Assembly (NCBI GenBank): GCA_937891215.1
Contig: CALAEU010000287.1
Location: 1 to 14,384 of the forward strand
Length of the DNA stretch: 14,384 nt
Direction of reading: 5' to 3'
From: an uncultured Clostridia bacterium
GTDB lineage: Bacteria; Bacillota_A; Clostridia; Oscillospirales; Acutalibacteraceae
Position numbers and translations under genes: made by a program. Of the stretch, positions 6,045-12,193 are shown piece after piece. Within the stretch, counting starts at the first letter, position 1, and each line of letters opens with the position of its first letter. The notes under the pieces were generated by a model. That model was not told the origin of the DNA, ran no database searches, and saw nothing but the letters and a program-made list of their open reading frames with translations.

Positions 6045-8036
6045 ATGAAGAGAAAAAAGCAACAAGATAGGCAAAGAAGTATCGGCTACATAATGGCGCG
6101 TATGTCATTTATTATGGTTATTGTTGGTATGCTTTTGATTGCTATGATTTCTATAGCTTCAAACTTTATTGCAACTAAAAATGTTGTTTCCGAAGAGTTG
6201 CTTAGTGTAGTTACAACTGCATCAAGAAGTGTGCAGTGGGAGTTACAGTCTTATGTTAATTTAGCAGAAGCATTCGCAACAGATTCTTATCTTTTATCAG
6301 ATGATTATTCAGCACAAGAGAAGCAGGCACATATTGCAGAAAAAGCTACTGCGCATGGTTTAGTTGGTGGCGATATGCTTGATACAAGCGGTATTGGTTT
6401 AGATGGTACAAATTACAGTTCATCAGAATCATTTAAACAAGCTATAAACGGAAAAGTATTTGTTTCTACACCTACAGACACAGGAAACGGAACTAAAATG
6501 ATGTTTATTGCTGCACCAATATGGGCTAATGGTGTTGAGGGTTCAGATGTTGTAGGTGTTATTTATCTTATTCCATCACCAGCTCTCTTAGACGATATTG
6601 TAAAATCAATAAAATCAAGTGCGAACGGTATTACAAATATTCTTGATAGCACAGGTGCAGTTATAGCTACATCAAAAGTAGCAGAAGATGGTGATGAAAA
6701 AGAAGATGTTACAGCAGGTGCAAGTGAAGCTGAAATGGCTACATATATGGAACTCAATGCTCGTATGATTTCAGGTGAAAGTGGTTCTGAAACTTATGAT
6801 TTTGCAGGGGTATCTTATTTTACGGCTTATGCACCGATTGCTGGTACATCTGGTTGGTCAATTGCAGTTACATCTCCTTACGCTGATTTCTTAAGCAGTG
6901 TTGCTACTGTTTCACTTGTTATTTTTGTATGTGTTATTGCTATCGGTCTTCTTGCACTTTATATTGCAAACAGACTTGGTAAGAAAATCGGTGACCCGAT
7001 GAGTATTTGTACTGCTATTATTAACGGTATCGGTACTGGTGATTTCAGTAAAGAAGCACCTGTTGTTAAGAGAAAAGACGAAACCAGACTTCTTGCTGAA
7101 GCAACAGGCAAAGCACTCAATGAATTAAGAGTTATTATTTACGATATTACACGCGTACTCGAAGCAGTTGCTGATGGTGATTTAACAGTAGATGTTGATG
7201 AAAAAGCAGAAATGTATGTTGGTGATTACCAGAGTATTTATGATTCTCTCGTAAGTATTAAAACAAGCCTTCAGGCTACAATGGAACAAATTGATGTTGC
7301 TGCAGAACAGGTTACATCAGGTTCAGAACAAGTTTCTATTGGTGCTTCTAACCTTTCAGAAGGTTCAACCGGTCAGGCTTCTTCAGTTGCTCAATTAGCT
7401 TCAAATATTCGTACAATTGCAGATTTAATTAATGCAAACGCAGACGATGCAGCAAATGCTAATAATTTAACTAATGAAGCAGGCGTTGCTATGGGTGATG
7501 CAACTGTATCAATGGAAAGTCTTGTTACAGCAATGAATGAAATTGCAGACCTTTCTGAAGAAATCAAAAAGATTAACAAGACTATTGAAGATATTGCATT
7601 CCAGACAAATATCTTAGCACTCAATGCGGCAGTTGAAGCGGCAAGAGCAGGCGCAGCAGGTAAAGGTTTCGCTGTTGTTGCAGATGAAGTAAGAAACCTC
7701 GCAGGTAAATCACAGGAGGCAGCAAAAAATACGACGGCTCTTATTGAAAATACTGTTCTTGCGATTGAAAAAGGTACAGGCCTTGTAAATGATGTTGCAA
7801 AGAAAATGAATGATGTTGCAGCATCTGCTGGTGCAGTTGCCCAGATTAACGGAAAGATTTCACAAGAAAGTAAAAACACAGCACTTTCAATTAACGAAAT
7901 TACAATAGGTATTGACCAGATTTCCAATATTGTTCAGACAAACTCTGCTACTTCTCAACAATCTGCGGCGGCAGCAGAAGAACTTGCAGGTCAGGCTAAT
8001 ACACTTAAAAATCTTATTGAAGCATTTAAATATTGA
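6045..8036 (+). CDS. Methyl-accepting chemotaxis protein (Cache sensor)
   Basis: A 663-residue transmembrane chemoreceptor that relays ligand binding to the CheA/CheW array. I chose the ATG at 6045 because GGAGG lies 7 nt upstream, rather than a GTG 17 codons earlier. Layout: basic start, TM1 ~20-42, extracellular double-Cache-like sensor ~45-280 (core motifs such as [10 protein letters not shown] and [10 protein letters not shown]), TM2 ~286-308, HAMP ~309-365. A second HAMP-like repeat ([15 protein letters not shown]) lies near 372-386, and the signalling coiled coil spans ~410-663. The conserved hairpin tip is at 515-550 ([20 protein letters not shown] then [10 protein letters not shown]). 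Long Ala/Glu/Gln helices on both sides should carry methylation sites. There is no C-terminal CheR-binding pentapeptide. Cache receptors often bind small organic acids or amino acids, but the ligand here is unknown. Confidence 0.93.
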   Translation: MKRKKQQDRQRSIGYIMARMSFIMVIVGMLLIAMISIASNFIATKNVVSEELLSVVTTASRSVQWELQSYVNLAEAFATDSYLLSDDYSAQEKQAHIAEKATAHGLVGGDMLDTSGIGLDGTNYSSSESFKQAINGKVFVSTPTDTGNGTKMMFIAAPIWANGVEGSDVVGVIYLIPSPALLDDIVKSIKSSANGITNILDSTGAVIATSKVAEDGDEKEDVTAGASEAEMATYMELNARMISGESGSETYDFAGVSYFTAYAPIAGTSGWSIAVTSPYADFLSSVATVSLVIFVCVIAIGLLALYIANRLGKKIGDPMSICTAIINGIGTGDFSKEAPVVKRKDETRLLAEATGKALNELRVIIYDITRVLEAVADGDLTVDVDEKAEMYVGDYQSIYDSLVSIKTSLQATMEQIDVAAEQVTSGSEQVSIGASNLSEGSTGQASSVAQLASNIRTIADLINANADDAANANNLTNEAGVAMGDATVSMESLVTAMNEIADLSEEIKKINKTIEDIAFQTNILALNAAVEAARAGAAGKGFAVVADEVRNLAGKSQEAAKNTTALIENTVLAIEKGTGLVNDVAKKMNDVAASAGAVAQINGKISQESKNTALSINEITIGIDQISNIVQTNSATSQQSAAAAEELAGQANTLKNLIEAFKY

Positions 8037-8049
8037 TTTTAAACAAATT

Positions 8050-8082
8050 GAGTCGGTAGTTTTACACTACCGGCTCTTTTTT
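8050..8082 (+). terminator. Terminator of the chemoreceptor gene, overlapping the opposite gene's 3' end
   Basis: GAGTCGGTAGT (8050-8060) and ACTACCGGCTC (8066-8076) pair with one G-T wobble around a 5-nt loop, followed by six T at 8077-8082. The right arm and T-tract are also the last codons (KKEPVV and stop) of the convergent ClpX-like gene. Confidence 0.85.
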
Positions 8083-9567
8083 GTCGGAGTTATATGGAAT
8101 GTAGTTTTTTCTAATTGTTGAAATTTGTTTTTGAAGAAGTTTTTTGACTTCTCGTACGTTACAACTTTTATAGAGTGAGTAATATGCTTTTAATTCTCTC
8201 TGGTAGTCAGATGTGCCTTTTTCTGATTCTCCGCTCATTATCTGGTCGAATATAGAGACGGTTCGTGTTAAATCACCGGATGTATCAGTAACCTCCGCAA
8301 GTTTTGAGAGGGATGACAAGTGGTAATCCTGTTCAGGAAGATGTTCTAATGTGTATTGAATGCAAGTTGAAAGGAAATAGTAAACTTTCATTTCTTCAGT
8401 GGGTGTTATTTCAGAAGTGAAATTCATTAAATAATTTACATAAGCGTGGGCTTCATCAGGGGTAGAAACATATTCGTAAAAATTCTCATCACATTCATCA
8501 GGTTCGATTTCAGTTTCAAAAGTTGTTATTTTATCAAGACCTCTTAATTTACGTAATTTTGAATGGTAATATAAAGGTATGAGAATATCATTTTTTACAC
8601 TTAATGTAATGCTTGAAATTGTTGTGTCCTTGTCGATTGCTTCAAATGTCGGGTTCAAAGCGTTTTGTAAAATTGTACCAACTGCTCTTGCACCTGTATT
8701 AAGTGAAGTAGCCATTTCTGCGATTTTTTCACAGGCTTTTTCGTCAATTTTTAAACTTACACCTGAAATTTTAAAAAGGTGCGAGTATTTTTCTATATAA
8801 GAGCCTTTCGGAGATTGTAAGAGTAAGCAGAAATCTTCTTTTGAAAGAGGCGGAATGTAGTGTATAGCACCTATTCTGCCTAAAAGTTCTGCGTTGAATC
8901 CATAGTGTTTTATATCGTCTAATGTAGCGTATTTTAAATATTCGGTTTCGTCTTCTTTTACAGTATTGTTGACAAAACCGATTGTGTTTCTGCCTTTCAT
9001 TCGTGCTTTAATCATATCCTCAAGTCCGTCAAAAGCGCCTGAGAATATAAAGAGCATTTTGCTGGTGTCGATAAATTCTGTTCTGCCACTTCCCAAATCG
9101 CAGGAGAGACCTTTACCTTCAATTACTTGTAACAAGTTGAATTGTGGGTTTGAAATTTCACCATCCCTTAATTTCATTTTGCAGAATTCATCAATTATCA
9201 CTATACTGCTACTGAATATTTCTTTATTGGAACATGCCTGTTTTGCTAAACTAAAAAGTTGGCTTAAGGTTGTGCCTTTGTAACCTTCCGGACTAATTGC
9301 ACTGGAGTCAATTGTGAATACATTGAGACCTGCGGCATCGGCTAATGCTTTTATTAAGTGCGATTTACCGCAACCTGTTCTTGCCAATACTAACAAAGAA
9401 TTATTTGGGAGTAAATCCGCTTCTACACCGGATTCAATAGCAGAAAGTTTTCTTAAATGAAGGCTTATAAGTGAAGCTAACTTGTTCAATGTTTCTTTTT
9501 GAGTTTCAAGAAGAACTATTTTTTTCTGCGCTTTTTTTATGAGCAAATCTTTTGGAAGGTACTTCAT
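8062..9567 (-). CDS. ClpX-like AAA+ unfoldase with fused C-terminal helical domain
   Basis: A 501-residue AAA+ ATPase whose residues ~45-325 follow ClpX. Visible motifs are Walker A TGCGKS at 64-69 (the first Gly replaced by Ala), pore loop GYKG at 95-98 (ClpX GYVG), Walker B IVIIDE at 122-127, FSGAFDGLE at 175-183 (ClpX GGAFAGL), an IGF tripeptide at 196-198 where ClpX docks onto ClpP, the arginine-finger region LLGRIGAI at 228-235, and sensor-2 TGAR at 291-294. Unlike ClpX it has no N-terminal zinc-binding domain, only ~40 helical residues, and the RKH pore loop appears shortened. Residues ~364-490 are an extra helical domain homologous to the neighbouring 159-aa protein. AAAGGAG precedes the ATG. 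It is the last gene of a minus-strand operon. It probably unfolds protein substrates, perhaps with ClpP; the targets are unknown. Confidence 0.85.
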   Translation of the reverse strand: MKYLPKDLLIKKAQKKIVLLETQKETLNKLASLISLHLRKLSAIESGVEADLLPNNSLLVLARTGCGKSHLIKALADAAGLNVFTIDSSAISPEGYKGTTLSQLFSLAKQACSNKEIFSSSIVIIDEFCKMKLRDGEISNPQFNLLQVIEGKGLSCDLGSGRTEFIDTSKMLFIFSGAFDGLEDMIKARMKGRNTIGFVNNTVKEDETEYLKYATLDDIKHYGFNAELLGRIGAIHYIPPLSKEDFCLLLQSPKGSYIEKYSHLFKISGVSLKIDEKACEKIAEMATSLNTGARAVGTILQNALNPTFEAIDKDTTISSITLSVKNDILIPLYYHSKLRKLRGLDKITTFETEIEPDECDENFYEYVSTPDEAHAYVNYLMNFTSEITPTEEMKVYYFLSTCIQYTLEHLPEQDYHLSSLSKLAEVTDTSGDLTRTVSIFDQIMSGESEKGTSDYQRELKAYYSLYKSCNVREVKKLLQKQISTIRKNYIPYNSDKKEPVV

Positions 9568-9599
9568 AAATTTCTCTCCTTTCTTTGTTGGTTGGTTGT

Positions 9600-10079
9600 C
9601 TAATTCCTTGGTGGTTGATAGTTCTCGACAATTTTCCAGAAATGTTTTTCTATAATTTTTGAAGAGTTTTCATCGCGTATTTCTAAAAATTGCTTGTAGA
9701 AATTTCTTGTAGTCTGATGCTTACTTAAATATGCTTTTTGAAGTGTTTCTTTAACGATTTGGTCATACAATGGTTCGTTGTATGACGCATCACTTTTAAG
9801 AAGTGCGGCAAGTAGACCGAGAGTTTGTAGATTTTGGTCATTTTTATTGTAAAAATCTTTTAAATAATTAAGCGAAGTCTGTAAAAAGAAGAAAAGAAGT
9901 TTTTCTTCTTGGGGAGAAATTTTTTCCGATAAACTTAGAAGATGATTTGTAAATTTTGTGATATCTTCTTCAGTTTGTATAAATTCTTTGAATGAAATTT
10001 TGTAGGTCGTTTCGTAAATTTCGGTTGGCGAAGTTTGTTTTGTTTTTATAATGGTTTCTAATGAATGGCGCGTATCCAT
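9600..10079 (-). CDS. Stand-alone helical protein, paralogue of the ClpX-like C-terminal domain
   Basis: A 159-residue protein starting MDTRHSLETIIKTK at the ATG at 10079, which has AAAGGAG 7 nt upstream; a longer GTG start at 10118 would fall in the repeated hairpin and is rejected. Residues ~28-155 align without large gaps to residues ~364-490 of the downstream ClpX-like protein. Paired segments include KISPQEEKLLFFFL with EITPTEEMKVYYFL, and YDQI with FDQI. The helical pattern also resembles the all-alpha domain of VirD4/TraG conjugative coupling proteins, by pattern only. There is no signal peptide or membrane segment. It may be an adaptor, a decoy or a partner subunit of the unfoldase. 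The gap to the next gene is 32 nt and carries that gene's ribosome binding site. Confidence 0.75.
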   Translation of the reverse strand: MDTRHSLETIIKTKQTSPTEIYETTYKISFKEFIQTEEDITKFTNHLLSLSEKISPQEEKLLFFFLQTSLNYLKDFYNKNDQNLQTLGLLAALLKSDASYNEPLYDQIVKETLQKAYLSKHQTTRNFYKQFLEIRDENSSKIIEKHFWKIVENYQPPRN

Positions 10080-10171
10080 GTTTTTGCTCCTTTCAGGTTT
10101 TGTTTTTTTGTTGCCCACATCTTTGTGTGGGCTGAAACCAGCAGATGTTTGTTAAGATTGATGTTTGTCAT
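10058..10171 (-). CDS. Small ORF 2 (37 aa), leader-like, with AHTKMWAT motif
   Basis: ATG at 10171 preceded by AAAGGAG, and TAG at 10058. The peptide begins MTNINLNKHLLVS, continues with AHTKMWAT and ends GAKTWIRAIH. It is basic with a central amphipathic part. It shares LLV-x-AHTKMWAT with the upstream small ORF, encoded by a nearly identical repeat that contains a hairpin. It overlaps the start of the 159-aa gene by 22 nt and carries that gene's Shine-Dalgarno inside its own coding sequence, so its translation could control the downstream genes. It may be a regulatory leader peptide or a functional micro-protein. The shared motif could also be a by-product of an RNA-level repeat. Confidence 0.5.
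   Translation of the reverse strand: MTNINLNKHLLVSAHTKMWATKKQNLKGAKTWIRAIH
10108..10145 (-). repeat. Hairpin repeat copy A (within small ORF 2)
   Basis: A 38-nt unit matching copy B (10204-10241) at 35 of 38 positions; only a 3-nt block differs. It contains the perfect stem GCCCACA/TGTGGGC (10113-10132) with a 6-nt loop. The stem is GC-rich in a very AT-rich leader, so it should fold strongly in the minus-strand RNA. Confidence 0.8.
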
Positions 10172-10177
10172 TTTGTC

Positions 10178-10264
10178 TTACTCCTTTCGGTTTTTAGTTC
10201 TTGTTGTTGCCCACATCTTTGTGTGGGCTTTTACCAGCAGAAGAAGTTTTACTGTTTTTGCCAT
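10178..10264 (-). CDS. Small ORF 1 (28 aa), leader-like, with AHTKMWAT motif
   Basis: ATG at 10264 preceded by AAAGGAG at 9-nt spacing, and TAA at 10178. The peptide is MAKTVKLLLLVK, then AHTKMWATT and a basic tail ending KNRKE. It has four consecutive Leu codons (CTT CTT CTG CTG), then the motif shared with the next small ORF. The last codons, AAG GAG TAA, form the Shine-Dalgarno of small ORF 2, whose ATG follows 6 nt later. The pair is thus arranged for coupled translation. It is the first ORF after the extended -10 promoter at 10311-10338. I recognise no family. Confidence 0.5.
   Translation of the reverse strand: MAKTVKLLLLVKAHTKMWATTRTKNRKE
10204..10241 (-). repeat. Hairpin repeat copy B (within small ORF 1)
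   Basis: Second copy, 96 bp from copy A, with the same 7-bp stem (10209-10228) and the same position in its small ORF. The flanking Shine-Dalgarno sequences recur at almost the same period, so a whole unit (Shine-Dalgarno, start codon, hairpin) seems to be tandemly duplicated. Confidence 0.8.
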
Positions 10265-10310
10265 TTCTTTTTGCTCCTTTCGTTTGAGCTTTGTGTTTCT
10301 TTCTGTCTTT

Positions 10311-10338
10311 ACTATACCACAGATTTTTTAAAAGTCAA
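10311..10338 (-). promoter_or_regulatory. Extended -10 promoter of the small-ORF/ClpX-like operon
   Basis: On the minus strand TTGACT (10338-10333), a 16-nt spacer and TATAGT (10316-10311), preceded by TGG, form an extended -10 (TGNTATAGT). Transcription would start near 10304 and give a ~225-nt leader before the 159-aa gene, holding both small ORFs. Confidence 0.7.
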
Positions 10339-10364
10339 AGAAGTGTCACAATAAAATAGTCATA

Positions 10365-10393
10365 TTGACATAGGCGTATAAATATAGTATTAT
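10365..10393 (+). promoter_or_regulatory. Sigma-A promoter of the divergent plus-strand operon
   Basis: TTGACA (10365-10370), a 17-nt spacer and TATTAT (10388-10393), giving a ~25-nt leader before the ATG at 10423. The two divergent -35 boxes are only 26 bp apart. A GTCA-TAT-TGAC palindrome (10359-10369) overlaps this -35 and could be a shared operator. Confidence 0.75.
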
Positions 10394-10422
10394 ATCTATA
10401 GAAAACTGAAAGGGTAAAAACT

Positions 10423-11142
10423 ATGACGAATGTTGAAAAATATAGGGCTTTAAAGGATGAAAGCAAAAAATATCAGGATTTAATAGAAAATCTCAAAAAT
10501 CAGGTTTACGGTTATAATGTTTACCTGACGCATATTGCTGTGCGAGGGTTTCCGGAGTTTTCATTCAAAGAAGAGTCAAAAGAATTTAAAGTAATAAATG
10601 AGTTCGTAAATAAAATAATTGATTACTATAAATCATTTGACGAAAGCGTTTCACCGGTTTTCACGCGAGAGTTTAAAGAAAAAGATGCTGTTACAATAAA
10701 AAATATGCTTTATGTAATAATAGGTTTTTTAATGAGCGAATGTAGAAAAGAAGACTACACATTTTTAGGTGTGGTAAAACTCTTAAAAACATTTATGGGC
10801 TCAACTTCAAAAGAATATGAATATGACAAAAACAAAAGCGTGTTTTACAGAATATGGGAAGGTATGTCCGAAGAAAGTAAAAATAAACTCCCTGAAGTTT
10901 TAACCAATGCATTTAACGAGTTATATGAAGATTTTGAGTATAGCTACCTTTCAAAAATCGCAGATGGTCTTTGGTATTGTATTCGTTTTTATCTTTATGA
11001 TAATAATTTAGAATACACAGGTGACCCTTTTATGATGATGGCAACAAATGATTTGATATTAGAAATTTCAGAAAGACTTTCAAATATACAAAAAAATAAA
11101 AAAACACATAAATCCCGATTGGAGCGTGATTTATGTGAATGA
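10423..11142 (+). CDS. Unknown helical protein, possible coupling-protein-like all-alpha domain
   Basis: A 239-residue, Lys/Glu/Tyr-rich, apparently all-helical soluble protein. AAAGGG lies 8 nt before the ATG. Residues ~5-35 look like a coiled coil (YRALKDESKKYQDLIENL). From about residue 88 the pattern, with segments NMLYVIIGFLMSE, EDYTFLGVVKLLKTF and KSVFYRIWEGM, resembles the helical domain in the 159-aa protein and the ClpX-like C-terminus encoded divergently: a hydrophobic helix, an acidic turn, a V..L helix, a variable loop, then S-x-F-x-x-I. The match is weaker than that between the other two and is an inference. It overlaps the next gene, so they form one operon. No catalytic motif was seen. 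The ATA- and AAA-rich codon use differs somewhat from the genes at the left of the window. Confidence 0.65.
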   Translation: MTNVEKYRALKDESKKYQDLIENLKNQVYGYNVYLTHIAVRGFPEFSFKEESKEFKVINEFVNKIIDYYKSFDESVSPVFTREFKEKDAVTIKNMLYVIIGFLMSECRKEDYTFLGVVKLLKTFMGSTSKEYEYDKNKSVFYRIWEGMSEESKNKLPEVLTNAFNELYEDFEYSYLSKIADGLWYCIRFYLYDNNLEYTGDPFMMMATNDLILEISERLSNIQKNKKTHKSRLERDLCE

Positions 11143-12187
11143 TTTTCCAGAGTATAATTTATGGAGAGATAATTTTTTAGGTGCTTTTCGTAATATTACC
11201 AGTGATGAAGATTTTAAAAAATTAGCATCATATTACCCTTTAAATGATTATAATTCCAGTAAGTGTAAGCAACGAAAAAATAATCTTTTAAGAAGCGGTA
11301 ACAGAAATATATACTTAGATGATTTATATGCAGTGTCACGGTATTCTGACAAAACTCCCGATAATTTGTTATTGGGGTACAATAATATTTCATACTTTTG
11401 GTCTCAACTCAATGGCGAAAATCTTTTTGAAAATGAGTGCATTGAGAAAATAGTAGGGGCGCTTAAAAGCGATAAAAATTACAGAACTATTTATATACCA
11501 AAAGAAATTGAAGATTTTTTATATTATTCAAAATCAGTAATTTTTGAAATAAATAACAAAAAAATAAGAAAACCTATTTTTAACATAAACGATAATTCAC
11601 TCGATTTTAAAACAACCGGTGAAAGTGAATACAGTTATAACCCTAACCTTTTTTATGGTGGGGATGTGTATGATGTTTTATGTGATTATCTAATTGATTT
11701 AAGAGCAGAAGATTTCCCGGAATTTGAAAAAGAGAAAGCAGAAAAATTTCTTGAAACAATAAGTGTTTATCTTGATAGCGGTAAAGCGATAGCAAAAAAG
11801 AGTGATAAAGATATTAACTTCAGAATTAAAAATTGGGTGTGTAACTGCACAATGTGGCTTTTACTTTCATATATTGGTGACACTTGCGAAAGACAAGGAG
11901 AAAATATAGAATATTATTTAAGAAGTCACAGAGAAATAATAGTATTTATGTTAAAACTTTTTGTTTTTGGTACTGAAATAATTAAACAAAAGCGAATAAC
12001 AGACGAACTAACAAACGAAAAAAAGAGAGTAAGATATTCTGCATTTTTGAGTTGTTCAAATGAAAATCTTGTTGTCGAAGATAGAGATTTTGATTATTAT
12101 GATTATGATTTGGATTATAAAACTGCAAGTATTTCTGATATGCAAAAATCTTCATTGTCGGAGATTCTCGACTACGAATTAAGGTGA
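11135..12187 (+). CDS. Unknown protein, possible XRE-like N-terminal segment
   Basis: About 350 residues. No ATG is available near the start, so it must begin at a GTG. The one at 11135 has GGAG about 10 nt upstream and is preferred over the GTG at 11126, which lies too close to it. Either way it overlaps the previous gene. Residues ~45-85 (NNLLRSGNRNIYLDDL, then DNLLLG) look like the second half of an XRE-type helix-turn-helix (typically GKRNISLDDLYKIA..LL). I see no clear first half, so DNA binding is only a possibility. The middle, ~215-290, is helical and Trp/Cys-containing (NWVCNCTMWLLLSYIGDTC). The C-terminus is acidic and Tyr/Asp-rich (DFDYYDYDLDY). No known family is recognised. Confidence 0.65.
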   Translation: MNDFPEYNLWRDNFLGAFRNITSDEDFKKLASYYPLNDYNSSKCKQRKNNLLRSGNRNIYLDDLYAVSRYSDKTPDNLLLGYNNISYFWSQLNGENLFENECIEKIVGALKSDKNYRTIYIPKEIEDFLYYSKSVIFEINNKKIRKPIFNINDNSLDFKTTGESEYSYNPNLFYGGDVYDVLCDYLIDLRAEDFPEFEKEKAEKFLETISVYLDSGKAIAKKSDKDINFRIKNWVCNCTMWLLLSYIGDTCERQGENIEYYLRSHREIIVFMLKLFVFGTEIIKQKRITDELTNEKKRVRYSAFLSCSNENLVVEDRDFDYYDYDLDYKTASISDMQKSSLSEILDYELR

Positions 12188-12193
12188 TAAAAT

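Noticed and set aside
7391..7927. 178-codon minus-strand ORF
   Set aside because: It lies wholly inside the chemoreceptor signalling domain in the opposite direction; its Ala/Ser-rich composition is the mirror of that coding sequence.
10080..10118. Longer GTG start of the 159-aa protein
   Set aside because: It begins inside the repeated hairpin and has no ribosome binding site; AAAGGAG precedes the ATG at 10079.
10108..10241. CRISPR array
   Set aside because: Only two repeat copies, embedded in coding frames with ribosome binding sites, and no cas genes nearby.
10065..10354. Plus-strand ORFs across the leader of the ClpX-like operon
   Set aside because: They are antisense to the small ORFs and hairpins, have no ribosome binding sites, and are Phe/Cys-rich shadow translations.
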